Positions 25,561-34,563 of a stretch of 50,343 bases of DNA are shown piece after piece. Position 1 is the first letter of the stretch, and every line of letters starts with the position of its first letter. Source of the DNA: Deinococcus sedimenti (GTDB taxonomy: Bacteria > Deinococcota > Deinococci > Deinococcales > Deinococcaceae); assembly GCF_014648135.1 (NCBI RefSeq), contig NZ_BMQN01000018.1, forward strand, positions 1 to 50,343, given 5' to 3'. The translations under genes and the position numbers were made by a program. Under the pieces are notes generated by a model that saw only the letters and a program-made list of their open reading frames with translations, searched no databases and was not told the origin of the DNA.

Positions 25561-26613
25561 ATGCGCACACTGGTGGTTCTCCTGGCGCTGGGTAGCGCTG
25601 CCGCCGCCCCCGCCACCTTCGTCAAGACGTACAGCAACGCCACGCAGGTCCTCCAGTGGACCGAAGTTGACGGCCGTCTCACCGGCACGTTCCAGCAGGT
25701 CTTCCGCACGGCCGCCACGCCCCCCACCCTCAAGGTCACCACGCTCCCCTTCACAGGCACGCGCCGGGGCAACACCTTCACCTTCCAGTTCACCCAGAGC
25801 GCCCTCGGGTTCACAGACACGAAGAACTGGACCGGCACGCTCAGTGGATCCACCCTGAGCGTCACGGTCCCATCCGAGCGGGGGGGCCTGACCACCACGG
25901 CGTACACCCGCAGCAGCGCGGACGCGTACAACGCCGCCGTCAAGACCTTAACCGCGCAGGTCACGGCCGCCCGCACGCTGTTTGAGCAGCAGGACGCGCA
26001 GCGACGCGCGGACGCCGCGGCCGTTCAGGCGCAGACCACGGCCGTCACGAGACTCAACAGTGCCGCCGCAGATGCGCTAGACGACGCCACGCAGTTGCAG
26101 GCGGCCGCCGAGCGGGTCACGGCGCAACTCACGGACCTGCGCGGACGGCTCCCGGAGGATCTCGCCCGGGTGGTGTCGGACCACGAGGCGCTGCTCACCG
26201 CGGCGCGGGACGCCCGCAGCTGTTACGACGTCAGCCAGGTGCAGGGGTATCACCTCGACACACTCAGCGGGTACGACCGGGACGTCCTCACCGGATACGT
26301 CGCGGGCGTCCTGGAAGATCTCACTGATGACGCGCGCGACGCGCAGCAGGAGGGGTCGGGCGTCCTGACCGCGCTCGACCGGGTCAAGACCGCCGCACCC
26401 AGCGTTTCGGCGGCCAACCCCCGCTCGCAGGTGCGGGTCTCGTTGACGCCCGCTGACCTCAGCACCTCGGGCGCGTCGCTCACACGCGCCCTTTCGTTGT
26501 TGGGCGCGACCCTCACCGCCACCCAGGCGGAGTACCGCGCCGCGCTGGCTGAAACGGACGCCCGCATCGCGCAGGCCCGGACGGTCGCGGCGGGCCTCGT
26601 CTGCCCACCATGA
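25561..26613 (+). CDS. Secreted protein with coiled coil
   Basis: A 350-residue product. The signal peptide is MRTLVVLLALGSAAAAPATF. A beta-rich N-terminal domain (about 20-120; Thr-rich, with TGTFQQVFRTAATPP) is followed by a long heptad-rich helical region with Ala, Gln and Asp (about 125-350). A Cys near the end of the domain (ARSCYDV) and one at the C-terminus (GLVCPP) could pair. The start was chosen because it opens with the signal peptide; the 67-codon upstream extension is not protein-like. Confidence 0.72.
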   Translation: MRTLVVLLALGSAAAAPATFVKTYSNATQVLQWTEVDGRLTGTFQQVFRTAATPPTLKVTTLPFTGTRRGNTFTFQFTQSALGFTDTKNWTGTLSGSTLSVTVPSERGGLTTTAYTRSSADAYNAAVKTLTAQVTAARTLFEQQDAQRRADAAAVQAQTTAVTRLNSAAADALDDATQLQAAAERVTAQLTDLRGRLPEDLARVVSDHEALLTAARDARSCYDVSQVQGYHLDTLSGYDRDVLTGYVAGVLEDLTDDARDAQQEGSGVLTALDRVKTAAPSVSAANPRSQVRVSLTPADLSTSGASLTRALSLLGATLTATQAEYRAALAETDARIAQARTVAAGLVCPP

Positions 26614-26743
26614 CTCTCCCCGCGGGAGTCAGCAGCGCCAAGCGTCCAGATGCCCCCGGTACTCCCGGCCGGTTCCGCTTCGCGCGTCAGGTGCAGATGC
26701 CGGTGACGTATTGCCGCAGCTGCCCGACTTGGAGCCCAGGGTG

Positions 26744-28750
26744 GTGACACCGTGCGGCCCGCTGGGCGCCAACCGCCATGTCCTCACTGCGGTGCTACAC
26801 GAGCGACTCCGGGCCTTGCAGGAACGTGAACATGAGGACCGTCAGCTCGCGGCGCTTGATCTGGCCCGGTTGGAACGCCAACAGCAGGCGGAAGAACGGG
26901 ACAGGGCCGTCGCATGCCGCGTGGAGGCCGTCCGCAGCGCGGCGCATGCGGCCGATGTGACGTGGGCCCGCGTGGACCCATCCCCCCGCGTGCGAGCAGA
27001 ACTGGCCCGGCGGCTGGACGTCCCCCTCCCCGTGCTCGACCATCTGGCGCAGCAGCGAAATGACGCGGTGGTGCAGGCGGTCGCGGTGCACCCCCAGGTA
27101 CCGGACGCCACGCTGCGCCGCATCGTCCTGGGCTCACGGGCCCTGCTGGCGCTTCACAACGCTACGCTCAGCCCGGACCTGCTCCTGACGCTCGAACAGC
27201 GGTACCCCACGGCGCACGCGGCGATCACCGCCCACCCCAGCCATCCCTGCCACCACGCGGACCCGGCGGTGCGGCTGGGTGTGTTCACTCGGGACAACGC
27301 GGTGGCGTGGGCGGCCCTCCTGCAGCAGGAGCCGCCTGCCCTGGACACCCACCTGAGTGCGCTGGCGCTCGGCCGCCCCGCGCTGAACGCCTTCCTCGCG
27401 AAGACCAGTCCGTTCGAGACGGTTCAGGCCACGCTCGCGGGCCGGTCACGCGCCATTGACCTGGCGCTGGCCGTGAATCCACGCCTGGCGCCTGGCCTGT
27501 GGCACCGGCTGGCAGCGCGTGGTACGGACCTGCGGTGCGCGCTGGCAGACCATCCGCGGCTCCCGGACCACCTGGCCCTCGCGTTCGCGCGGGACCCGGT
27601 GGTCCGCGTTCGCCTGCACCTGGCGGCCCGGGCGCACCTACCGCCCGACGTGAACGAGGTGTTGATGCGGGACCAGCGCCCATCCGTCCGGGAGACCCTG
27701 GCGCGGTCCACGGTGTCTCCAGTCGTGATCGACGCGTTTGCCCAGCGAGGCTGGCGTGTTCGGGCGGCGCTGACGGACCGCTCCGCCGTCACGCTGGACA
27801 CCATGGCGTGCCTCGCGCGGCATGACCTGGATTTCCGTCGGCTGTACCCACACGGGGTTGGGGACGGTCCGTGGATCGACGTCTGGCTCGAGCACCACCT
27901 GTCCGATGAAAGCAAGGCGCTGTCCCGCGACGGGGCGCGCATGCTATGGGCGCTGCTCACGTACGCGGCACTGAGCCCGCAGCACCTGCACCGGATCGCC
28001 ACGTCATTCGTTGCGTCTGTGAGCGATCAGGGGAGGCTGCCGGGTAGGGTCCGGCACCCTGCGGGCGGCTTTGACGGGTTCCTGAACCGCCCGGGGTGGT
28101 GGACGGCCCTTGAAGATGAACGGCTGCGGCTTCAGGCCGCGTTCCTGCTGGGCCTGGAGAATGAACTCCCAGCACAGGAGCGGTCTGTCTGCATGAAGAT
28201 TCGAATGCTCAGTCAGCAGTGTGCCCGCACTGTGCCCCTGACCGTGTTCGGGGCGCAGTACACGCAGGACGCGAGGCGGGCCGTGGCTCAGGAAGACGCG
28301 CGGGTTGCTGGCTGGCTGGCCTGCCTGGATGAGGGTGCCGCTGACGTGGTCCGGTCCCGCACGGATGACGCCTGGATTGACGCGCTGCTGGCCGAGTCAC
28401 CCTGGCCCGTGCACCAGGTGCCCGCAGACGTCCTGACACCGCTCACTCAGGCTCGCCGGGTCAGCGCCGCGGCCGGCCTTGAGGAGATTCAGGTCATTCT
28501 GTCCGCGTACAACGGAATGCATGAGATCCCGGAAGTGGTGGTCCTGGCCATCGGTGATCGGGATGATCTCCCGGATCTGTACCGGTGGACCTTCCGGACT
28601 GCCTGGTGGTTTGATGCGCTGGAGGACATTGGCGGGCGGTTGAAAGCGATGGACTTTGATGAGCTGGCGCTGGGCATGGCCACCTGGGGGTATGACGCCG
28701 GGCAGGTGGCGCAGACGCTTGAGGACCTGGACGCGTGGCCGTATGAGTAG
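26744..28750 (+). CDS. Variant helical-repeat (LRV-like) protein
   Basis: A 668-residue protein built in its first half from repeats of about 24 residues, such as DPSPRVRAELARRLDVPLPV and DPVVRVRLHLAARAHLPPDV. This is the leucine-rich-repeat-variant (LRV) pattern that forms curved helical solenoids for binding proteins or nucleic acids. The second half (from about 390) is acidic with WWTALEDERL and CLDEGAADV segments and no known fold. The start is GTG 26744 behind TTGGAG; GTG 26741 and TTG 26711 are alternatives. It is followed, after 220 bp, by the convergent terD gene. Role unknown. Confidence 0.7.
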   Translation: MTPCGPLGANRHVLTAVLHERLRALQEREHEDRQLAALDLARLERQQQAEERDRAVACRVEAVRSAAHAADVTWARVDPSPRVRAELARRLDVPLPVLDHLAQQRNDAVVQAVAVHPQVPDATLRRIVLGSRALLALHNATLSPDLLLTLEQRYPTAHAAITAHPSHPCHHADPAVRLGVFTRDNAVAWAALLQQEPPALDTHLSALALGRPALNAFLAKTSPFETVQATLAGRSRAIDLALAVNPRLAPGLWHRLAARGTDLRCALADHPRLPDHLALAFARDPVVRVRLHLAARAHLPPDVNEVLMRDQRPSVRETLARSTVSPVVIDAFAQRGWRVRAALTDRSAVTLDTMACLARHDLDFRRLYPHGVGDGPWIDVWLEHHLSDESKALSRDGARMLWALLTYAALSPQHLHRIATSFVASVSDQGRLPGRVRHPAGGFDGFLNRPGWWTALEDERLRLQAAFLLGLENELPAQERSVCMKIRMLSQQCARTVPLTVFGAQYTQDARRAVAQEDARVAGWLACLDEGAADVVRSRTDDAWIDALLAESPWPVHQVPADVLTPLTQARRVSAAAGLEEIQVILSAYNGMHEIPEVVVLAIGDRDDLPDLYRWTFRTAWWFDALEDIGGRLKAMDFDELALGMATWGYDAGQVAQTLEDLDAWPYE

Positions 28751-28931
28751 GGAAGGGCGCAGTGGGATGAACGTGTGATCGGTGGTGCACGGCGGGCAGG
28801 CGCGCTGCGCGCTTCAGGCAGCTAACGGGCGGCACCTGCCACCCGGAGGACTTCGCCCACGCGCCGTTCCGCTTCAGTCGCACCACAGGTCCTGCACGGA
28901 ACTATTGAACCCTTGGCGCGCCCTTTTGGGG

Positions 28932-28977
28932 CAGCTGAGCGTGTGGATCACAGTAAGTCCGCCCAGCTGCTCAGCTG
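28932..28977 (-). terminator. Inverted repeat at the end of the TerD gene
   Basis: CAGCTGAGC (28932-28940) and GCTCAGCTG (28969-28977) are perfect 9-bp inverted arms around a 28-nt loop. The inner arm overlaps the stop codon of the minus-strand TerD gene, so it may end that transcript. The long loop and lack of a U-run make this tentative. Confidence 0.35.
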
Positions 28978-29546
28978 TCGGCGATCTTCACGCCGAAACT
29001 GGAGACCAGGGCCCGCAGGCCACCGTCCAGGCCCATGCCCAGCGCCCTGAACTTCCACGCGCCGTTGTGCCGGTACACCTCACCGAACAGCATGGCCGTC
29101 ATGCCCGTGAAGTCCTGCTGCAACTCGAAGCGGGCGAGTTCCTCCCCCCCGTCGAGGTTCAGCAGACGGATGTACGCGCCGTCCACGCCCCCGAAGTGCC
29201 GGTCGGCTGCGTCGTGGATGGTGACGCACAGGACGACCTTGGCGATCTCCGCGGGCACGCGGTCGAGGGTGATGGTCAGCACCTCGTCGTCGCCGTGGCC
29301 GGCCCCGTCGAGGCTGTCCCCTCCGTAGCGGACGCTCCCGGCCGCGTCGGCGGGGTTGTTGAAAAAGACGAAGTCTGCGTCCCCGCGCACCTGGCCGTTG
29401 GCCTGCACGAGCAGGGCGCAGGCGTCCAGGTCGAACGGTGCGGTGCCGTCGGGGAAGTTCCAGCCCAGCCCGACCTGCAGGCGGTTCAGGCCGGGCCGGT
29501 CGGCGGTCAGGGGGGTGTTCCCTCCGGGGGTCAGGTGGACCGTCAC
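28971..29546 (-). CDS. terD: TerD-family protein
   Basis: A 191-residue TerD domain protein. Features are LQVGLGWNFPDG, FDLDACALLV, FVFFNNP, and the acidic calcium-site run GDSLDGAGHGDDEVLTITLD. The end motif GAWKFRALGMGLDGGLRALV is typical. TerD proteins bind calcium, occur in tellurite, phage and stress-resistance clusters, and are thought to work near the membrane. The start is GTG 29546, overlapping the stop of the upstream TerB/AAA gene (GTGA), so the two are co-translated. Confidence 0.93.
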   Translation of the reverse strand: MTVHLTPGGNTPLTADRPGLNRLQVGLGWNFPDGTAPFDLDACALLVQANGQVRGDADFVFFNNPADAAGSVRYGGDSLDGAGHGDDEVLTITLDRVPAEIAKVVLCVTIHDAADRHFGGVDGAYIRLLNLDGGEELARFELQQDFTGMTAMLFGEVYRHNGAWKFRALGMGLDGGLRALVSSFGVKIADS

Positions 29547-30925
29547 GCGCGGCCTCCGGGGGTGGCGGCGCGGTCGAACAGCCACGCGATGTCCGCCAGG
29601 TCAATGAACGACAGGTCATCCGCGGTGGGCTGATGGATGGTGACCACACGCGCCGCCTGGTGCTGGAGGATGGTTTCGAAGACGTTGCGGACCGTCCGGG
29701 CATTCCCGAAGGTGTGGTCACGCTCGGCGTAGAGCTTCGCGAAATGGGATTTGAGCTGGTGGGCGGCGATCTGCGTGGAGGTGTACCCGTTGCTGGCGCA
29801 CATGAACTGGTAGATGTTCAGGAGGTCCTCGCCGGTGTAATCGTCGAAGTGAATGTACCGGTTGAACCGGGAGCGCAGGCCGGGGTTCGTTTCCAGGAAC
29901 GCGTCCATCTCCCGGGTGTACCCGGCCACAATCACGACCAGGTCGTCGCGGTGGTCCTCCATGCTCTTGAGCAGGGTGTTGATGGCCTCCTGCCCGTAAC
30001 TGTCCTGCCCGTCGGCTTTCAGGGCGTACGCCTCGTCGATGAAGAGAATGCCGCCCAGCGCGCCCTGGATGACCTCCTTGACTTTGATGGCTGTCTGGCC
30101 GACGTACCCGCCTACCAGGCCGCTGCGGTCCACTTCCGTCAGGTGGCCGGTCTTGAGCAGACCGAGTTCCTTGTAGATCAGCGCCACGAGCCGGGCGACC
30201 GTGGTTTTGCCCGTCCCGGGGTTGCCGGTGAAGACCATGTGGAGGCTCATGGGCAGGGTGGGCAGGCCCATCTGCTCGCGCATCTGCCGGACACGCACGA
30301 GGTTCGTGGCGGCCGTGACTTCATCTTTCACGCGCTCGAGGCCGACCATGGTGCGGAGTTCCTCCAGGAGGCTCTCCAGCGTCCGGGCCTTCGGGTCAGC
30401 GGACACCGGGGGCGGGTCAGCGGGTGCGCGCGCCGCGCGGAGGACGCTGCGGGCCTGTTCGGCCACGTCGATCAGCTGGCGGATCTGGCGGCTGAGCACT
30501 CGGACTTCGGCGTCGCTTTTCTCCCCGTCCACGGCGATGCACAGGGTGCCGAACTGCTCGAGCAGGCCGATCAGGGTTCGGGTGGTGCCTTTCTGCTCGT
30601 GCTCGTCGTACTGCAGGGCCGCCTGGAGGAAGTCGGGAAGGTCGTCGGGGGACCGGACCGGCTGGAGCACGCCAGCGTACTTTCTCAGTGTGTCGGTGAC
30701 GTCCTGGCGCGTGCCTTTGAGGAACGACGCGCCGAGATCTATTTCCCTGGCGTGCAGGACACCGTCGGCGGAGAAGAGGTCGCTCATCAGGAACAACGCG
30801 TAGACTTTCGCGGCGACCTCAATATCGTGTTTTTGGTTCGTCCAGTACCCGGCTGCGGCCACCGGTGCGGCGTAGGCTTCGATCTGGCCAGCCAGATCGT
30901 GCGCCCGTTGTTGCATGGGATTCAT
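29543..30925 (-). CDS. TerB-like/AAA+ ATPase fusion (CbbX/SpoVK-type)
   Basis: A 460-residue protein. Residues 1-150 are helical with two ADG..E-type TerB-like motifs (FSADGVLHAREIDLG and IAVDGEKSDAEVRVL). Residues 185-460 are a CbbX/SpoVK-group AAA+ domain: Walker A GNPGTGKT (about 234-241), Walker B ILFIDEAY (293-300), an arginine-finger region NPGLRSRFNRYI, and sensor-2-like GNARTVRNVFE. Such ATPases remodel client proteins as hexamers. Its overlap with terD suggests that TerD, or a TerD-bound membrane complex, is the client or partner. Confidence 0.88.
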   Translation of the reverse strand: MNPMQQRAHDLAGQIEAYAAPVAAAGYWTNQKHDIEVAAKVYALFLMSDLFSADGVLHAREIDLGASFLKGTRQDVTDTLRKYAGVLQPVRSPDDLPDFLQAALQYDEHEQKGTTRTLIGLLEQFGTLCIAVDGEKSDAEVRVLSRQIRQLIDVAEQARSVLRAARAPADPPPVSADPKARTLESLLEELRTMVGLERVKDEVTAATNLVRVRQMREQMGLPTLPMSLHMVFTGNPGTGKTTVARLVALIYKELGLLKTGHLTEVDRSGLVGGYVGQTAIKVKEVIQGALGGILFIDEAYALKADGQDSYGQEAINTLLKSMEDHRDDLVVIVAGYTREMDAFLETNPGLRSRFNRYIHFDDYTGEDLLNIYQFMCASNGYTSTQIAAHQLKSHFAKLYAERDHTFGNARTVRNVFETILQHQAARVVTIHQPTADDLSFIDLADIAWLFDRAATPGGRA

Positions 30926-31008
30926 TCACATCAGAATATCGAAGCGCAGGGGTCTTCCGGGCTGACTTGAGCAGGATCAGGGGGCGCCGGGGCCAGTGCC
31001 CCCACCGG

Positions 31009-31326
31009 GTGCGTCTTCCCGTGCCAGCAGTGTCTCGATGGCCCCTCAGTGTCCTGGCTGCCGTTGGGGGGACCGTGGCGGCCGTCTGGGCCCACGCGTC
31101 CGGTCTGCTGCCCGTCGTCGCCGCGCTGGCGCCCTGGGTGGCGCTGGTGGGCGCCGAGTGGCTGGACACCAGTGGCCTGCTGCTCCCGGACCAGGCGGCT
31201 CAGGCGCGCTTCGGCGTGGCCACGCTCCCCGGCGTGCTGAGTGCCTTGTGCCTGTACTTCGGGCTGCCCTGGGCGGCGCCAGTGGTCCTGCTGGTGGCCA
31301 TTGCAGGGCCACTTCTGCGGGTGTGA
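31009..31326 (+). CDS. Small membrane protein
   Basis: A 105-residue product with hydrophobic stretches LSVLAAVGGTVAAVWAHA, LLPVVAALAPWVALVG and PWAAPVVLLVAIAGPLLRV. GTG 31009 is the likeliest start; TTG 30967 is possible. It diverges from the AAA gene and converges on the HU gene across a hairpin. No family is recognised. Confidence 0.5.
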   Translation: MRLPVPAVSRWPLSVLAAVGGTVAAVWAHASGLLPVVAALAPWVALVGAEWLDTSGLLLPDQAAQARFGVATLPGVLSALCLYFGLPWAAPVVLLVAIAGPLLRV

Positions 31327-31340
31327 TTCACCAAACGGAA

Positions 31341-31368
31341 CGCCCCCGCCCGTGAGGGACAGGGGGCG
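31341..31368 (-). terminator. Hairpin terminator after the HU gene
   Basis: CGCCCCC (31341-31347) pairs with GGGGGCG (31362-31368) around a 14-nt loop. On the minus strand it is followed by TTCCGTTTGG, giving a partial U-tract for the HU transcript. It also lies just after the stop of the convergent small membrane-protein gene. Confidence 0.6.
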
Positions 31369-31384
31369 CTCATCAATCCGCTGG

Positions 31385-31750
31385 TTACAGGGTGCCCTTG
31401 AGGGTGCTGGCGACTTTGAAGGCGACTTTCTTGCCGGCGGGAATCTGGATCTTCTCGCTGGTCCCGGGACGCACGCCCTGACGCGCCGCTGTTTCCTTGA
31501 CGCTGAGGGTGCCCAGGCCGGGCAGGCCCACGCTCTGACCGCCCTTGATGGCGGACACGATGATGTCCAGGGCGGCGCTGACGGCTTCCTCGCTCTGCTT
31601 CTTGGTCAGGCCGGTCTTCTCGGCGACCAGGTCCACCATCTGGGTCTTGGCGATCTTGTTCGCCTCGGCCTTCGGCGCGGCGGGCGCCGCCTGGGCGGCG
31701 GGTTTCTTGGCAGCGGGTTTGGCCGGGGCTTTCGCGGATTTTTTCGTCAT
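31385..31750 (-). CDS. hup: HU-family DNA-binding protein with Lys/Ala/Pro-rich arm
   Basis: A 121-residue protein. Residues 1-35 are Lys/Ala/Pro-rich ([20 protein letters not shown]), then a standard HU fold: [40 protein letters not shown], and [22 protein letters not shown] dimers bend and compact DNA; the arm, typical for Deinococcus HU, adds DNA contacts. The start is supported by a promoter at the correct place. An HU-like role is secure; whether it is the main HU is unknown. Confidence 0.95.
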   Translation of the reverse strand: MTKKSAKAPAKPAAKKPAAQAAPAAPKAEANKIAKTQMVDLVAEKTGLTKKQSEEAVSAALDIIVSAIKGGQSVGLPGLGTLSVKETAARQGVRPGTSEKIQIPAGKKVAFKVASTLKGTL

Positions 31751-31756
31751 GCCGCG

Positions 31757-31785
31757 AGTCTGACGGCCCGCCCGCACAATTGCAA
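31757..31785 (-). promoter_or_regulatory. Predicted leaderless promoter of the HU gene
   Basis: Reading on the minus strand: TTGCAA (31780-31785), 17 bp, then CAGACT (31757-31762), which ends 6 nt before the HU ATG. The spacing fits a -35/-10 pair with transcription starting at or just before the start codon, and no ribosome site is present. Confidence 0.5.
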
Positions 31786-31863
31786 GGCGCGTGGCAGGCG
31801 GTACGCTGCGCAGGTGTCCCCTCTCCCTCCGCCTGCCCCCGCCGCGCCCAGGACCACCCGCCC

Positions 31864-32067
31864 GTGAGTGAGGACCTGGAGGTCGTCGTGGTGGAGGAGA
31901 TCAAGGGTGACCTGGCCAGCGTGCGCCTCCCGGACACCAGCCTGGACGTATGGCCCCTGGCGGACCTGCCCGAGGGCGTGGTGCTCGGCGATCACGTCGG
32001 CGTGACGGTCACGGACGGTGCCCGGCACACCGTCCTGCTGCCCAGGCCCGCCGGGGTGCGCGCGTGA
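31864..32067 (+). CDS. DUF3006-type small protein
   Basis: A 67-residue beta-rich protein: [19 protein letters not shown], then [27 protein letters not shown] sequence. This fits DUF3006, a short barrel often encoded beside ComEC-like or beta-lactamase-fold genes; no such neighbour is present here. GTG 31864 is the likely start; the frame is open upstream but Pro/Arg-rich. It converges on the DUF1963 gene. Confidence 0.65.
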   Translation: MSEDLEVVVVEEIKGDLASVRLPDTSLDVWPLADLPEGVVLGDHVGVTVTDGARHTVLLPRPAGVRA

Positions 32068-32100
32068 CCCGGGACCGGCCCCGCCGCGCGTGGCGCCTGG

Positions 32101-32877
32101 TCAGTCGAAATCGATCACGAGGCGCGCCGCGCTGAATGCCGCCCGGGTCAGGTCACCCGGCGCGATCACGAACGCATACGAACACGGCCCCGCGAACGGA
32201 AACGCGTCCGCCGCGTTCGGAATCGTCAGCAGCGTGACGTCCTCGTCCGTCACGTCCGGGAACATCAGGGCCACGGCAGCCACGCCCAGCAGGTACGCGT
32301 CCTCCGTGATGTCCGCCGCGTCGGTGACGGCCGCCCACGCGGGTGTCCCAACCAGATGGTCCTGGGGGATGGTCAGGCGCGTCCCGTCATCCAACCACGT
32401 CCCGAACGAGCCGAACGGATGCACGCCCGCCGTGAACGCCACGCCATGCGCGTCCGGTGGCACGTCCAGTTCGGGTGGCGTGGGTGTGCGGCGCACCGCG
32501 GTCAGGTCCGGCTCGTACCGCACCTCGAAGTGCCCCGCGTTCACGTGACCGCCCATGGCGCGCTCCCCCAGGAAGAAGCTCAGCAGACCCGCCTGGGGGA
32601 GCAGGTGGTCCTCGTCGAACGCCTGGAGGTCCGTGAGGTTGAACTGCGCTGCGAACGTCATGGGCTGACCGCCTGCATCGCGTGGCCACGAGTCGGGTCG
32701 CAGGTCCGGGTGCCCGCCCACCTTGCTGGTGCCCAGGGGCAGCGTGGCGTCATCTTGTGGTGTGAACGTCAGGTTAATCACGCCTCTGATCAGCTGGGGG
32801 AGCAGGTACTCGTTCCCGGGATGCTGCGCCGCCAGGAGGGGCCGGGCCTGATCACGCACCGTTTGAAGGGAAGCCAT
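32101..32877 (-). CDS. DUF1963/YwqG-family protein
   Basis: A 258-residue protein of the YwqG type: KVGGHPDLRPDSWPRDAGGQPMTF-like segment (KVGGHPDLRPDSWPRDAG), FAAQFNLTDLQAFDEDHLLP, GLLSFFLGE, and the C-terminal AVALMFPDVTDEDVTLLTIP. The G.P.L......WP...G.P..F..Q..L pattern is diagnostic. The family is of unknown function and often found near toxin-immunity or stress genes. The ATG at 32877 has GAGGATGG upstream. Confidence 0.85.
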   Translation of the reverse strand: MASLQTVRDQARPLLAAQHPGNEYLLPQLIRGVINLTFTPQDDATLPLGTSKVGGHPDLRPDSWPRDAGGQPMTFAAQFNLTDLQAFDEDHLLPQAGLLSFFLGERAMGGHVNAGHFEVRYEPDLTAVRRTPTPPELDVPPDAHGVAFTAGVHPFGSFGTWLDDGTRLTIPQDHLVGTPAWAAVTDAADITEDAYLLGVAAVALMFPDVTDEDVTLLTIPNAADAFPFAGPCSYAFVIAPGDLTRAAFSAARLVIDFD

Positions 32878-33521
32878 GGCCCCATCCTCACCCACGAGCG
32901 GGCGGATCCGTGCGGCACATGGGGACCCACGTACTGGCCTTGACCGGCACAATGGCGTCACCGTGCGGCCCCCTGTACGTCCACCCCATTCGATTGGTCA
33001 TGGATATCGTGAATTCACCCGGACGCTCGAACAACATGGCCTTGCTGTTCAGCACCCTGGCGCCGAACGTCCTGAGTAACCAACTCCCTGAAGGTCTTCC
33101 GGGCGCTTATATCGGGCTCCACTGAAGCGTGTTCTTGAATCTTGCGGACCACCGGTGCGCCGCCGGTCAGGTCGCGGCGCTGTGAGCGGTGCGCGGCTGA
33201 CCCATCCATCACCTGGTCGCCTCGACCCCCACGTGCCCGTGGCGGCCCCATTCAACGCCCACTCAGGGGCACACAGGCCACAGGCATCGGGGCCGTGCCC
33301 ACCCGCGGGCAGGCGCCCACGGCCAGGTCAGGCGCGCGGCGGTGAGCTTGCATGTTCGCAACGGCCACAGCGGTCAGGACCGCCAGAAGCGCAGGCAGGA
33401 CCTTCCGGGGACGGCGGTGGGGCAGGACGGGCATCCGCAGGTGTACGCGCTGACGTGCAGCGGCGTTCCCTGACGCTCGCCCAGCGGGCGACCGGGCCTC
33501 ACCGCGTAGCGCCGGGATCGG
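32878..33521. other. Intergenic stretch without convincing gene
   Basis: About 640 bp between the DUF1963 gene and the 33522-34430 gene. Open frames here are short or Arg/Pro/Gly-rich shadows without start signals. No hairpin, repeat or RNA gene was recognised. Confidence 0.5.
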
Positions 33522-34430
33522 TCAGCGCGGCGCCGCGGTACTCAGTTGCTTTGTCTTGGGGTTGTAGTACACGAATGTCTGCGTGTCCCGGTTGCGCATC
33601 GCGATCCACGCGCCGATGACCTTGAGCTGGTCGACCCACTGGTACGCGTCCGGCGGGAAGTACACCAGCGCGCACGTTTTCTTCTTCGGGTCGAGGACGA
33701 ACACGCCACTCTTGAACACCGCGAGGTACGTCAGGCCGCCCAGGGTGACCTTCGCCGTGCGGGACCGCGGGTCGTCCGCGCACGATGACGCGGGGGCCGG
33801 GACGGGTTTGGCCGCCACGTACCGCGCGCCGGGGGCGTTGATCGCTCCGTTCTGCGCGGTCCAGGCGCGGAGCATGTCGCCGTAGGGGTCTTTGGCGTCA
33901 GGTTTCGGGAAGGCGGGGTTCTTCTCCACGCGGCTGACCACGAAGGCCAGCAGGGCCGCGTTGGCGGGTTCCAGCAGCGCGGGGGCGTACGTCACGGTGC
34001 CGGTGCCCGGCGCGCCGTAGTTCTCGCTGATGCTGGCCTCGTACGTGCGTTTGCGGGCCGTGTCGTACAGCTCGAAGAACTGCCCGCCGGTCGCGTTGCC
34101 GTACGCGCCGTAGTTCCAGAGGAGTTCCGGGCTGCCGTCGCGGTTGGCGTCGCCGAGCGTGATGGTCGGGGGCGTCTGATTCATCTCCTGCCCGGTCGGT
34201 GTCGACCACTGCACGACGTACAGCGACCCCACCTTGCGCAGCAGGCTCACCGTGACGAACGCCCCGTCGTACTCGCGGGAGAGCGCGCCGATGAACTCGC
34301 CCTGCTTCGTCGTGAGGGCACTGACGGAGAGGACGGTGGTGCCCAGCACCTTCGCGGCCACGGCTTTGGCGTCCACGGCGTGCGCGGCGCTGCCGGTCAG
34401 GAGGGCGGCGAGGATCAGGAGGCGCGTCAT
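33522..34430 (-). CDS. Secreted hypothetical protein
   Basis: A 302-residue product. The signal peptide is MTRLLILAALLTGSAAHA. The N-terminal domain resembles an FG-GAP-like or VCBS-type blade (TITLGDANRDGSPELLWNYG), as seen in many Deinococcus exported proteins that read as XXDxNxDGxxEL. Two Cys follow (SSCADDPR, KTCALVYFP). The minus-strand TACAGT (34438-34443) ends 7 nt before the ATG, so the start is leaderless. Divergent from the nuclease-like gene. Confidence 0.75.
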   Translation of the reverse strand: MTRLLILAALLTGSAAHAVDAKAVAAKVLGTTVLSVSALTTKQGEFIGALSREYDGAFVTVSLLRKVGSLYVVQWSTPTGQEMNQTPPTITLGDANRDGSPELLWNYGAYGNATGGQFFELYDTARKRTYEASISENYGAPGTGTVTYAPALLEPANAALLAFVVSRVEKNPAFPKPDAKDPYGDMLRAWTAQNGAINAPGARYVAAKPVPAPASSCADDPRSRTAKVTLGGLTYLAVFKSGVFVLDPKKKTCALVYFPPDAYQWVDQLKVIGAWIAMRNRDTQTFVYYNPKTKQLSTAAPR

Positions 34431-34563
34431 GGCCGGAACTGTACCGCGCGTGACCGGCGCGCGCACGCCAAACGCCCGGGGCGCCCCCGGCGGGTGCGTC
34501 ATGGGCCGGGCGCATGGCTGGTCCTGCCCTGGTCCGCCCGGCCGGTCGCGTACAGTGCCGGTA

